Assembly: GCA_014898425.1 (NCBI GenBank)
Contig: RCSZ01000007.1
Location: forward strand, 806,001-870,000
Origin: Botryotinia globosa
Taxonomy: Eukaryota > Ascomycota > Leotiomycetes > Helotiales > Sclerotiniaceae
Direction: 5' to 3'
Length of the DNA: 64,000 nt
Part shown: piece by piece, positions 21,769 through 33,489 of the stretch
How the letters are laid out: every line of letters starts with the position of its first letter
Position numbering within the stretch: the first letter of the stretch is position 1
Made by a program: the position numbers and the translations under genes
Notes under the pieces: generated by a model
What the model saw: only the letters and a program-made list of their open reading frames with translations
Told to the model about the DNA's origin: nothing
Databases searched by the model: none

Positions 21769-24281
21769 ATGCCTCCAAAGGCCCCTCGTATGCAATACCA
21801 GCGAGGTGAGCAGGTCTTGCAGGTTGACGACCCCGGCAATCATGCTTTCAAAGCTCAACCTGTCAAGAACGGCAGAAAGAGACCAAGCACGGCTCAACTT
21901 TCCATTAAGAATGGTCCAACTGAGATTGGTTCTGATGATGAGCAAACCCAACCATCCAAAAAACCTCGTCCAGGTATGCCCCAAATCCTTACAACGCATT
22001 CGGAATTCAATCGCTAATCTCGGAATAGACCCCCGTTCCTCGAAATCAGGAATCGCCGGTGCCAAGAAAGGAAAAATCGTGGTTGAATATATGTCAGAGT
22101 CAGAAGACAATTCCCACCCAGAAGTCGTTCCTTGTGCCAATTTACCACTAAGAAAGCTTCTCAAACCATTCGCAGACCATGATGCAGACATCTATATCGC
22201 ACTCATTCAAACAAACCCCGAGTATTCATTCAGATTGCACTCATATATACTGAGACGTGCCTCTCCGTGGTTTGCTGGAGAGTTGCAGGAAAACGTGGTC
22301 AATGAGGTGGATGAGATGTTAGCAGCTAAGATTACTAGAGAAACTGGAATCAGATATAGATTTGAGCTTAGGCTTGATGATCATCTTGGGTATCATACAT
22401 TGAAGCGGGTGGTAAGTACTTTTCCTCGCTGTTTAAAACTCATGTACCTCCACGCTAGACTTGAGCACATGTAGCTAATATCTGCAGGGACTCACAATGT
22501 ACAAGGAGCAACCTCAAGCTGTCATCAATAGAGCTATTCTCGATTCCAGCAATCGCTATGACGGCCATTTCTTCTCTGGCAATGGTTCATCAAACTCGCG
22601 TCAATCTTCTGTATTTTTGCCACAATATGATGGCTCGTGTGACAACATTGAAATACCAAATACAATGGATGGTCCTAATATATCTATTGCTTTTGATATT
22701 TCCGGTTTCCTTTCATCGCCAAGAACAATACCACCTACTCAAGACTCTATCAATGAGGTTCAAGAAGAGAATAATGGCATCGAGTTAGAAGAAGATACCA
22801 ATACTCATCTGAATAGTACCGAGGTCGATCCACCAGCCCAGAACAATGTGGCGGAGCAAATTGCTACACCACCTACGAGTCCCATTAAAGTAGTAACTGG
22901 AACTAATACAGACCTGATACTGTATCAAGGTCCACAGGTCAACACACGCCCCCAGGCTGTCCTTGCAGATCAAATCATTCCAACAGTTGATACGCCTATC
23001 AAAGCAGATATTGAATCCGAGGTACAGATGCTCTCGCCAAGTCTTCCAGAACACAAGTCGCCAGAAAGACAACTTGAAGACCTTTCGAATGGTGAAGAAA
23101 AATTTGATGAGCAATTACGCATTGAATTACAGAAAATTAAAGTGCCACAAGGTCGCCAAATCTCACCCGAAGAACAACTTCAAGTGGCTCTCTCCATGGA
23201 GAATCCAATAGGACCTGAGATAAGAACCGAGGAAGCACAGCAAGCTACAATTTCACTTTCGAAGCAGCAATTCAAGATTGATCCAATTGTGAAAGAACCG
23301 TCTGGCAATCATGTTATTGAGCAGACATTCATTCCCGCCGCAGAAAAGCCAATCAACAATGTAACATGTCAAAAGCTAGCCCTTCCGAAAGTTGAGAAAA
23401 CAGTCCTCGATGCTTACCGTTCCCTTTTTCTGTGCTACTTTGGCTGTGCCCCCACAATTTCTACAACAAATGCAGCAAATGCAGCATCACAGTCGATGTT
23501 GTTGTTGAAAATCGCCAATCTCTATGACTCAGTGAAGGTTGTCAGGCCTTACATAGTTGCAGCTCTCCTTTCCCTAGGACGTAGCCTATACGCATCCATT
23601 CGTCGCAACCCTCCCCATTTCCTAATTTTGGCAAACAAGCTCCAATGCGCTCCCATATTCAAGGAAGCTCTCATCCATATCGCAGGACAATACCCCTCCT
23701 GGCCATGGCTCACCAAGGAGGATCGGATGGGTCACGATCTTAGCAAGGTCATTCAAATGAAGTTCGACGATCTCCAAGACATGAGATTCAAGATCAATGA
23801 TGCACTTTTCCAGAGTTGTCTCGTGAAGGAAAAAGTGAGAGTTAGCATCAACAATTTGAATAAGTCAACCTTTGACATGTGGATCATTGTGCAGATCTGG
23901 CATGATTGGTTCTCTCAACAGTTACGCCAATGTAAGATGGTCCGACGCCATGAAAATCGGAGCGTGGAGAAGAACATGTATAGGCTTATTGCTCAAGGTG
24001 GTGATGCGTACCTAAATATCGACGATGTTATGGCAATGATTGAACCATTCAGAGCCGGCTCGGAGACCAGAGATTGGGGACATTGGGAGAAAGACCAGGT
24101 TGGGTTGCATTTGAATATGCTAAAAGAATATGCCTCGGAGAACGTCAAGGTTTTGTTGGTCAATGAGTTGATGGGTGATACCGGCGGGAATGCTGGTGAA
24201 ATCGAATATCTCACTTGCACCAACGTTCATGAGCATCAGTTGCCATGGGCTCAAACACAAGTGGTTATCATTGAGGATTAG
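21769..24281 (+). CDS. BTB-like protein, probably nuclear
   Basis: Predicted 793-residue protein from exons 21769-21973, 22029-22411 and 22488-24281. The N-terminus is basic (GRKRPST, KKPRP), resembling nuclear localisation signals. Residues about 105-195 hold a BTB-like segment: DADIYIAL, FRLHSYILRRASPWFAGEL, and a later TLKRVGLTMYKEQP stretch. Residues about 200-490 are long, polar and low in complexity (Pro/Glu/Gln/Asn), probably disordered. The C-terminal 300 residues are globular and begin VLDAYRSLFLCYFGCAP, where a second helical BTB/BACK-like part is possible. The layout resembles fungal BTB proteins annotated only as hypothetical. No enzyme motif is seen. The exon joins give Asp at the first junction and keep LKRV-GLTM at the second. 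Confidence 0.7.
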
Positions 24282-24930
24282 GGCCAAACTTCTGGATGAA
24301 GCGAATTAATGGAATGAGTGCGAGGGTCAAAAAATTTGATGGGCTTGCTTTGCAATGCGGAGGGATTCTGGTGGTTGGAAGCCACTCGTGCGGGCTGGTA
24401 TCTTCATCCTGAATATTCCAACGCGAACCAGAGTCACCATATCTTTTTCTTGTTATTTATCTATCTTGCGAAGTATCGTTATTATTTTTCCTTTTTTCAT
24501 TTACTTTTATTTGATGGAGATGGATGGAGATTAATGAAAAATGGGGTATTACTTACTTATTATTTGCGAACACAATATCAGATATGAACTGCTTTTATCA
24601 TAGCGGACAAAATGGACATGCAGGAAAGGATCCCAGGGTGGAAATCAATAGCTAAGCAAGATACTTTTTAACAAAAAGGACAAATGAATGAATGAGAATT
24701 TCTTTTTCAATATTATCATGATTTTGTTCCTTGAACTTGATCCTACTACGAATCATCTTAGATGTGACCTTCTGGACAGAGATGATACCATGTAGCACTA
24801 AATCTTCCAATGAACGCCCCTTTTCCATATGCACCAACCCTTTCCGTTATAACCAGCTCGGAAAACGCCCATCCCGCTATAATTTTATGTACACCCCAAC
24901 CTATTATAGTAATTTCGCATTCACAGATGA
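24282..24930. other. convergent intergenic region
   Basis: About 650 bp between the convergent BTB-like and cyclin genes. AT-rich, with no supported coding signal; it should contain both 3' ends. Confidence 0.5.
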
Positions 24931-26214
24931 TCATTTCAAACTCCCGCCAAATAAATCTTGCTCTTCCTTTAGCCTCTGCTCCCGCTCCATCTTTCTCTTC
25001 TTGATAATCTTTTCTTCATCTTCTCCATCTTTGCCTTCTACTCCTTCCCTTTTCATTTTCTGTAGTCCAACCAGATCTGCTTTTTCGGGGTTTCTGCATT
25101 TCTTTAATTTCTTGACTAGGGCTTGGATTTCTTGTCTTTGTTCGGGGGTTTGTTCCTCGGGGATTGAGGAAAGTATTTGAGCGAGATTTTTTATCAAGGT
25201 GAGAAGCTTTTGGTAGGTAGATGTTGCGGTGTTTGTATCTGGATTCGAAGGATTATATGATTTCAAAGCGAGGTAGAAGGTGGCTAAAGGGGCGGAAGCG
25301 AGATAGAGGGATGCGAACATTATTTGCGATGGCGTATAGTGGAAATAGGAATCGCATAATAGCGCGCTTGTTTTGAGATAATGGCGTGCGTGGCCGTGGC
25401 TTTCTAGGATTAAATTGTGCATATTTTCGGGTCGCTGGGATTCGAGTTCTGCGGGAATGGATATTTTGTGGGTGGAGATGGCGAGGAGTTCCATGATGGC
25501 TCCTTCGAGACCGCGGTAGGGGTGGCGGATGTCGAATTGGAAACGGAGGCCTTGGGTTAGGAGGAATTCTGAGGAGAGAATCTCTTCGGTGGTGGTTTTG
25601 CCTATGTCGCTTGCGAATCTGGTGATGCGGAAATAGTGGTTTTCGGTTTTGGTGGCGAAGAAGAGGGCGGTTTTTAGGATGGTAGTTGGGGTGTAGGTCA
25701 TTAGGCTGTGGCTTATGTAGAAGCGCCGGATATATTGGATTGCTGTGGCCTAGAGTGCAAAGAGATGTTAGAGATGCTTTGAGTAAAGAAAACTTGCGCA
25801 TATTATGGTGCAGCAGATATTACCACCATTCCGTATGGAAAAGTAGCCGTTCAACTAAGATTAAAGAACGTCCACACGAGAAGAACATACCTTGACCTCA
25901 ATCGGCACACCTAAATGATCCCCCAGCTGCAGCATTTGTCTACAATAATAGTCCAATAGCTTCAATTCCTCATCCACCGTCAGGCAATCCACTTCTCCAT
26001 CCGTTAGGGCAGCGCTAGCAGATCTGCTATTCTCTGCTTCACTATTATCATTTGAGGATGCAGCACGAGCTTCTCTGGCACGTCGAACGGCATCTCGAAC
26101 TTGGGTTGTGGCGAGGGCATTTGTGCTTTCGCGCAAGGAACGGAGTGCGGACGGTGTGTACGACCAGTGACGATATTGAGTAGAAGTACGATAGCGAGCG
26201 TCTTCGGTAGACAT
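24931..26214 (-). CDS. ccl1: cyclin H / Ccl1, cyclin subunit of the CDK-activating kinase in TFIIH
   Basis: Predicted 380-residue protein, exon 1 26214-25891 and exon 2 25749-24931, intron 141 bp (GTATGT...CTAG). The N-terminal TQYRHWSYTPSALRSLRESTN is the cyclin H/Ccl1 signature. Cyclin box 1 begins about residue 79 (EELKLLDYYCRQML) and crosses the intron into TPTTILKTALFFATK, and a second cyclin fold follows through YTPSQIMFASLYLA. The tail is a charged helix. Ccl1 pairs with Kin28/Cdk7 and Tfb3/MAT1 and phosphorylates the RNA polymerase II CTD and cell-cycle CDKs in the nucleus. It is divergent from the trimethyllysine dioxygenase gene. Confidence 0.9.
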
Positions 26215-26661
26215 GGTGAATTTTTGCGAAAATTAGTGAGAGTGGTTATGGCGCATGGTTGAATTGTGAGGTTATTGATAAGAAGGAGCTCGGAGTTCAT
26301 TCATGGATGTCTATAATGATAATTTGTGAGGTGGGAGCTTGGTGCAGGGGTACTGGAAATACTTTAATCCGTTGATTGGCTGGCTGAACGTTGTGCATCT
26401 TTTGAAATGCTTGCAGGGACTTCTTACTAGGTCATTCCAGTTCATTTATTAAAATAGCATATAAATGTAGAAGACTTTATTAAAACTTCTATTACTGTCC
26501 ATCAAAAGATAATAATAAATATCCAAATGTGACATGTCAATTCCGTTACCTATCGCGTACCATAACCTTACTCCTATCATACGGCAATCCGAGCCGAGGC
26601 ATTTTGATAATGATATTTCGTGAATCGATCATGATACAAAACAACTGAAGACTTTGCCAAC
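26215..26661. promoter_or_regulatory. bidirectional promoter, ccl1 / trimethyllysine dioxygenase
   Basis: The 447 bp between two divergent start codons must carry both promoters. AT-rich in its middle (26440-26530); no single box stands out. Confidence 0.5.
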
Positions 26662-28795
26662 ATGTATCGCTCCATCATTCGGGTCCAGCGACTCGATCGT
26701 TTGGCTTCTCGTCGCTGTTACAGTAGTGGACCTAAGATAAGTCACGATCCCACTTTATCGACAAAAGATGAAGACAACAACACGCGGACAAAGGGTTTAA
26801 ATATTCAGCATACTACACCGAGCTCAGTCGGAGTTCAAGACAACGCGTATCCTTCATTTAAACGTGCCAATGGCCAGTTCGTTTTCGATGCCTCCCATGG
26901 CCCACCTGTCCCTTTGCGAAGGAAAACTCGTCCTCCAACTTTCATACGGCCTCTTCTCAATACTGAGCTTTCTGCACAAGAAAAGGCAAATCAAGAGTTG
27001 ATAAACTCTGCTGCTGATCTTGGAGAGGAGATTGTTCATCCAAAATTAGGAAAAGGTTATCGAGAGAATCTTCGCTTGCTCGATAATGGAGCATTCATGC
27101 CAATCAATTTTGCTGAGGGACCAGATTCGGTGTAGGTTCAATCATGCAAGTTTGTTCCTGGTTTTGAACGCTAACATATTTATAGTCCACGTCGATGGCT
27201 AAGGTAAGAGAAGACGAAATTTGTTCAAGCATTCATTGTATTTCCTTCTTGAGAACTACTCTGATGATGTTCTAGAGACAATTGTCGTTGTGCAAAGTGT
27301 AGACGTCCTGATACTATGCAGCGAGAAGTAAACATTTTCTCGGTAAACATCCCAGTGATCACTACGGGCTATAGTCTGACAACTCATTAGTCTGACCTCA
27401 AAGTCCTCCCGGATTCTATCAACAAAGCCAAAAAGGAGGGCCTGGAAGTAACATGTATGCACTCTTTCCTGCATCTCTTTTCATTGCTGATATTCCACAG
27501 GGCTGGATAGCGCAGATAACGATGTTAAGTCAGATCATGTTACTGTTTACCCATGGGACTGGCTCCACAAACATCAAGTTTACCGCGACGCAAAGAAGTT
27601 CCAGTCTCCCAAAGCTTCAATTGTCAGTGTGAGTCGAGGAGGAAATACTTCAGCGGAAGCAGAAGTTCCAATGCCTGATCCAGAGTAAGTACACCCCAAT
27701 TATCATTCTCGAAAATTTTCTGAAATCCTTTGTAGTAGCCACGAAGTTGTTCTTTGGGATTCGCTTATTGGGGAAAATCCACCTACTGTCAACTATGAAG
27801 AAGTCATGGCAAGTGACAATGGCGTAGGAAAGTGGACACGCATGATTGTAAATCCTCAAATTACTCTGAGCTTATAAGGAATAAGTTGCTGATTTTACCC
27901 AGCACAAATATGGCTTCTGTTTCGTAGATGGGGTTCCGGTATCTCCTGAAAAGACTCAAGAGCTTCTGGAACGCATTGCTTTTATCCGGCCAACACATTA
28001 TGGTAACGCCTGTTCATTATGGTATAAATGATTTTCACAAATTGACTAACGCCTTTAGGTGGCTTCTATGACTTCACATCCGATCTGACAATGAAAGACA
28101 CCGCATACACTAGTGAAGCCATTGGTCCTCATACCGATACAACCTACTTCACCGATCCCGCCGGGCTCCAGATGTTCCATCTCCTTTCTCATACCGAAGG
28201 GACTGGCGGTGAATCTCTCCTCGTTGACGGCTTCTGGGCCGCTCGCTTACTCCGCACTCGCCACAAAGATGCTTTATCTAAGATAGCAGTCCCTTGGCAT
28301 GCTAGTGGTAATGATGGCATTAACATCACTCCAAATAGGCCATACCCCGTTCTCACCATGAATACGAATCGTGCTGCAACGCAGATTAGATGGAATGAGG
28401 CAGATAGAGGAACGATTCATCCTGGATACTCCCAGGAGTGGTACGACGCGGCGAAAGCATACAGTGATCGGGTTAATGATCCGAAGCTACAGTATTGGTC
28501 GCAACTCGTACCTGGGCGCGCTTTGAGTGAGTATATCGGGTATTCAATGACGAAGTTTCTAACTGCTAATACTCAAACAACAGTTTTCGATAATTGGAGA
28601 GTTCTTCACGGAAGATCGGAATTCACGGGTAAAAGGCGTATATGTGGTGGATATAGTGAGTTGAATTTCTTTCAAATTCATTTTTCCTTGTGTAGTCAAG
28701 GATACTAATGAGACACAGTTAATCGTGATGATTATTTTTCGAGATATTTGAACACAAATTTCACTCGTGAACAGATCTTGGAGAAGATACTATGA
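26662..28795 (+). CDS. trimethyllysine dioxygenase, first enzyme of carnitine synthesis
   Basis: Predicted 543-residue Fe(II)/2-oxoglutarate dioxygenase from ten exons: 26662-27131, 27186-27203, 27276-27342, 27391-27454, 27501-27684, 27736-27847, 27903-28002, 28059-28526, 28584-28655 and 28719-28795. Exon 2 is only 18 bp. The N-terminus (basic, Arg-rich, ending RRCYSSG) looks like a mitochondrial presequence. RDNCRCAKC is the zinc-binding cluster of the GBBH/TMLH N-terminal domain. The iron site is GPHTD (His about 363, Asp about 365) and the distal His about 503 in VLHGR. FDNWRVLHGRSEFTG-KRRICGGYINRDD points to trimethyllysine rather than gamma-butyrobetaine hydroxylase. Product: 3-hydroxy-trimethyllysine, which feeds carnitine and peroxisomal/mitochondrial acyl transfer. 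The intron at 28527-28583 is a multiple of three without stop, so its retention would keep frame. Confidence 0.88.
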
Positions 28796-29431
28796 TTCCG
28801 GGTATTGTAGCTTTCTTCATTTATTCTTGTGAGAAATAATAAGAAGGAAAATACTGATCAAAATGATGATGCTGTAGCGCTCAATGCACGTGGAAAACTA
28901 CTACCAGATACCTCGTTTAACAAGGCCGAGATCAGATTTTCTGGATAGATCATAGAAAATGGAGGTGCGCAAGATTTCGTAAGAATCAATAAGTATTCAA
29001 TGAAATCACTTACCGTCTACGATGATTCTTCACCTGAAGCATTTACTCCTGAAGGGGTTCACTCATTTGGCGGGTATCGAGTGTCGCTTCAAAGTTCTTT
29101 ATCGCGACCTTGGGAGTACAATCTGTGATGAAATTGTATGCGTTAACATCGGCACAAATTCTCTGGCATCAAATTCCCCATTTACTGTTTTTGAATTTTT
29201 GAGTTTTCTAAAGGCCATCAATCTGCAGTCACAGGTTGAAATTTCAATCATTTCTGATTATTGCATTACTCTCTGAAAATTTTGGAAAAAGGCTGTCTCT
29301 TCATGCTATTTCTACCATGAACCTATCCTGAGATAATTCTATGATTTCCTGTAATCGCTAAAATCGCCCGGTCTGATCTTCCAACCCTGTATTGAAACCA
29401 AAACACCTTTTCCCGCTTTTGTAAAGTCATC
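28796..29431. other. convergent intergenic region
   Basis: About 640 bp between convergent genes. No supported coding signal; the plus frame at 29022-29276 has no family look. Confidence 0.5.
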
Positions 29432-30285
29432 CTATTCCTCTCTCTCCTGCTTTATTTCTACGGGAATACTTGGCGAAAATTCAGATGATTCTCTATCTGG
29501 ATCGAAGAATTTCTCTATTCCAAGGCGTTTAAGCTGTAGTGATAGGTGTAAGTAATTTACTACGGAAGATTGTGATTTTGTGAACACATAAATCGGCGCT
29601 TCAATATTCTCAATGGCTCAAGATGAAACAGAACACTTGTTTGTTTCAACATTCAATAAAAGCCAAAGAGTGAGATCAAAAGGTCACAATGGGGTGGTAT
29701 TTTGCTATTATGAGAGTCAACAATGCTTACCTTCGCATCAATCCTCTGTTCTCTCTCCACCAAACGCCTCCGCCTATCTTTACACTCTCTAAAGAAAGAG
29801 TTCTCCCTATTCTTAGCTGCCATAAACTTTCCCTTCAACGTCATACTCTTCTTATTAAACCATTCTGCCGCCTCTCTGGCTCTTCCTAAACTCTCGTTAA
29901 ACGCCTTGACCCTTGTGCTGAATTTAACTTGCTCGGCTCTGAGCACATCTAGCTTTCTCTCGTTCTCCACTTCCATCTTCTTGAAAGTTCGGATCTTGCG
30001 GGGGAGTTAGTTACGATCTGGTGTATATGTATCTTGTGTGCCATTCATTACCTTATCTTCAAGCTCTATTTTCGCCTCTTCGAATTCATGAACTTGTTTT
30101 TGATGATCCTCTTGCAGTTTCTTGAATTCCGCTTTCTGGACTTCGAGATCTTCGTATCCCTTAACAATCGAGTAACCTGGTTCATTCTGTCCGTCACCAT
30201 CGCAGGTTTGACTACCTAGCGGAGCTCGTTCATCTAGAAATATTCGGTCGTCCAGCGGTACTCGATCCATATCGCCAGAATCCAT
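29432..30285 (-). CDS. coiled-coil hypothetical protein
   Basis: Predicted 199-residue protein from three exons: 30285-30052, 29994-29731 and 29533-29432; introns of 57 and 197 bp, both GT-AG. The first 40 residues are acidic and polar. From EDLEVQKAEFKKLQEDHQKQ onward the chain is almost entirely charged helix with heptad-like spacing, through ESLGRAREAAEWFNKK and RRRRLVEREQRIDAK. It ends in a short tail rich in Glu. No enzyme or binding motif is recognised; the protein may be a structural or adaptor coiled coil. The ATG at 30285 is the first in frame; a further 5' exon cannot be excluded. The third exon was found by extending past the stop in intron 2. Confidence 0.6.
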
Positions 30286-32529
30286 CTTATGATCGTTGAT
30301 TTGTCTCGTTTTGTGATAATAAAATCTCACAATCCAATATTCCCCCCAGCTGCCCTAACTTTCAATGCGAGGACGAAGCTCCAACTCAACACCAAAATTG
30401 CAATACTAATCCTCGCGAATCTTTTCAGTCCGAGGGGTGTAAGTGGTTCTTCAATCGGTAACCCGTCGATAAACATAAGAGAGTAGATGATCCACATGAG
30501 AAAGACTCTGTATTTTTGAATTGCGGAATGAAAATAGGAGTGTGAAAGCTGTGTTAAAGATTATATTTGTTATCATGGAGGAATAATGGGCATTTACTCA
30601 AAATATGCTGCATATGAGATTGATATCGTATTGTTGGTTTTTACTTTGTTCAAGAGGCGTGTTATGGTTGTGATAGAGTTGACGTCTCTTGATGTTAGAA
30701 TACGGAAGGAGCAATTATGGTTAGTTGTGCCTGTTCATATCTCGTCCCATATCTCAGCGCAGAGATTATGGGAAAGGGCAATTTAGACTGCTTCCCACCT
30801 CCGAGAAGCGCGAGATGTGATTGAGGGTCCTTTCCGAGTACTTACCTTGCATGTCAATCTGGCGCTTTCCAGAGCTCTGTATTTCTTGTTGACTTTAGAT
30901 ATTTTCTTCTACCATACGAAAAGCCACTTTTTGTTATCAAATATGGCTAGTCGTACCGTACCACCTTGACCTTACTATCTACAACCTACCAGCTCTAAAT
31001 TTCTAGTTGATTTATCAGCATAAGAGAGGGTTGTATCCAAAGTGTGTTTGCTTAGAATCATATTTTAGGAAGAGGTAACACAACTACATTCGTTCTGCTA
31101 CTATTAGATACACCACAATATCGTAAAGCCAAAACATTATCCACTATCATTTCCTGAAAATGCCCATTTCCACAAACATTGAATGCCACACATTTCCACC
31201 ATACGTAAACCCCAATCATCTGTTAAGGAATTAGCAATCTATCCATCATGAAAAAGGAGCTCACACTTACTCCGGCAAATTTGATGTCGATAATTCAACG
31301 TATCGATTAGATCACTTGGCTCCTCATTTGAGGGTTCCCAGCTAGCACGAACGAGGACGTGTGATCAAAGCTAGCCGCCCTATAGACAAATTAGAAGTTA
31401 GACGAGTGGATATACTTATCGAATTGAACCATTTTTCCTCCCCTGACCAGCTCTCATGAAGCCCCATCGAGTGAGCTTCCAATGAGACTGTCCTGAACCC
31501 AACCAAGCCAAGGAGATATCGCCAAAACACTTCCTAAAAGAAATGAAAAGCAGGACAGCACAAGACCGAGGGGTATAGCATAAACAGATCACCGAAGCGA
31601 AAGTGTTCGACAAGCGTTCCCACAAGAGTCGAGTGTGTCAAAATAATCCCGTCGAGTGACTGGACGGGCACAGTATAAATTCATCGAATGCATTGGAGAT
31701 CCTAAAAGATTCTCTATCATGTGCAAATTCGAATTGGATGAGAGGGCGAATTCAAAATGTTGTAAAACAACAAATTGGTGAAGGTGGTGTGGGCGAATAT
31801 CGATCATGAAAGAATCTCTGCTTGTCGTCTCGAGAGCAGCAGAGGGCGCATTCTTCCTTGACCAACGAAGTGGTGTGTGTGAGAAGTAAAGATGTGGTGT
31901 GATGTGAATCATTTGATATGATAATATAATAATCTAACCTGTGACCTGAAACCTTTCCTGGAACATGGTGGTGAAGCCGTAGTCGATCGTCGTCGATCGT
32001 CGTAGTCGTTGAGGTCGGGGGATGATTCGTGGGCACGCGTTGGGGATACTTCAAAGTGATTAACAGCTGACTTAGATGTGAAAATAGAATTGAGTTAAAC
32101 TTACCAATCATTCCGAAGGTTATGATCTATAGTCGAGCGACCACAGCTCGTATGTCTCTAATCTGTAAACCATTAACGAGCAAAAGTAAGGTAAGATGGG
32201 ATTCTTCAATCCCATTAAAAGAAAAACTCCCCCATCCCCCATATCCCCCATATCCCCCAAAATAATGACAAAGGAAATAAATATATACAAGATGCGATGT
32301 TCGCTTTTTTAGTGATTGTTTTGTGATACCTTGAAGGATAGATAATTGGGTTACCAATCCAAAAATCCATTCCAACAAGGCCTTTATTTTAGTATTTTTT
32401 TGGCGATGGCTTATTAGGCACATCTATTTTGGTTGAAACAAAAGAAAATAATACTAACCTCGAGTCCGGGGATTCCAGGAAAGGCCAAGGTCAGGTCACA
32501 GGTTAGTAGTTAATAGCAGATACAATGCA
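30286..32529. other. long intergenic region
   Basis: About 2.2 kb. Several overlapping minus open frames (31342-32423) have no family look, use odd composition and show no coherent splicing. Small repeats: TCGTCGATCG units near 31981-32008 and CCCCCATAT units near 32228-32255. It may include a long 3' untranslated region or an unrecognised non-coding transcript. Confidence 0.4.
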
Positions 32530-33489
32530 TCAATTCCCACCATGAAGGATGCAGTTGTATCGACTATATTGGTCCCTGTTGACATGTTTAGTAAGAGCAT
32601 CTGGATCATCTGAATTGAGCACATCATCAGAGAAATCGACTTCAGGATCGCAAAATCCTTCAATCACACTCTCTCTGCACTGTCTACACAGTGTGTGCTC
32701 TTTGCAGCGATCCCATCTGCTCTGTTCTTCAGGGGGATAGAAAAAACTATCCTGTCTAGTAAACCATCCAGTAGGCTTGCCTTGCTGATCCATCTCCTCA
32801 ATAATGGGAAATTTCTCATGGGGCATCGACCTAGCCCCTGCAAATCTCTCACGAAAGCAATCCATGTCCTTCTTAACCACGTAAGTGGCGATCTGACCAC
32901 GAACGCAATCGTTGCTTGGTCCTACAAAGCGAACTCTTTTCGCAAAGCGATTAGAGGAGCTCTTGAAGCAGGACTTCAGCTGAGAGACCATTGGGGCATC
33001 TGTCATCTCGACTTCCATTGAAACAACATCAGAGATTTCGGCATATGCCGACGCAACTTCAATTGGAACAATGTCAGCCGGGGGAGGGATGACAGATTGG
33101 ATGGCTTCGAGAAGTTGCGCGCCAGCAACAGAAGCCAAACTGATAGTGACCTTGGGTGTTTGGCGAGAAGGTCTTCTATAAGTTGGCTTTTTCTCCGAGA
33201 CAGAAGGAGAAGACGATCTAACAAAAGTCTTTCTCTTCTTCTCTGGAGAAGAAGGTGCAACCACGGAGTAGCTGACAAGATCTTCAACTCTGTTTCTCTT
33301 CTTTACAGAAGGAGGAGCAACAAGTTGGGCTGCTTGGGGCTTTGGAAGCACCTTGATTTTAGGTAGAAGAGGGGCAACCTGGATGACAACAGGTGCGGCC
33401 TCGATAACAACTGGGTTGTTGATGATATAATAGCAGACAGCAACCACCAGGGCTGTGCCTACGAAGGTGAGGACATCTGTGAAAGACAT
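32530..33489 (-). CDS. hypothetical protein with N-terminal membrane anchor and Cys-rich C-terminal part
   Basis: Intronless. The start is taken at the ATG at 33489 (MSFTDVLTFVG), giving 319 residues; an ATG 11 codons upstream would place residues before the membrane helix. Residues about 5-25 (VLTFVGTALVVAVCYYIIN) form one membrane segment or signal anchor. Residues about 30-130 are Pro/Ser/Lys-rich with basic clusters (KKRNR, EKKRKT) and are likely disordered. The C-terminal 140 residues look folded, with FAKRVRFVGPSND and a CxxC pattern in CKEHTLCRQCRES that could bind metal. No family recognised and no function proposed. The upstream region to 33780 is rich in purine tracts. Confidence 0.65.
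   Translation of the reverse strand: MSFTDVLTFVGTALVVAVCYYIINNPVVIEAAPVVIQVAPLLPKIKVLPKPQAAQLVAPPSVKKRNRVEDLVSYSVVAPSSPEKKRKTFVRSSSPSVSEKKPTYRRPSRQTPKVTISLASVAGAQLLEAIQSVIPPPADIVPIEVASAYAEISDVVSMEVEMTDAPMVSQLKSCFKSSSNRFAKRVRFVGPSNDCVRGQIATYVVKKDMDCFRERFAGARSMPHEKFPIIEEMDQQGKPTGWFTRQDSFFYPPEEQSRWDRCKEHTLCRQCRESVIEGFCDPEVDFSDDVLNSDDPDALTKHVNRDQYSRYNCILHGGN

Noticed and set aside
24318..25180. Plus-strand open frames opposite and upstream of ccl1
   Set aside because: They are shadows of the cyclin H coding strand or of AT-rich 3' flank.
31342..32423. Overlapping minus open frames
   Set aside because: They overlap in different frames, have biased composition and no recognisable domain or splice structure.
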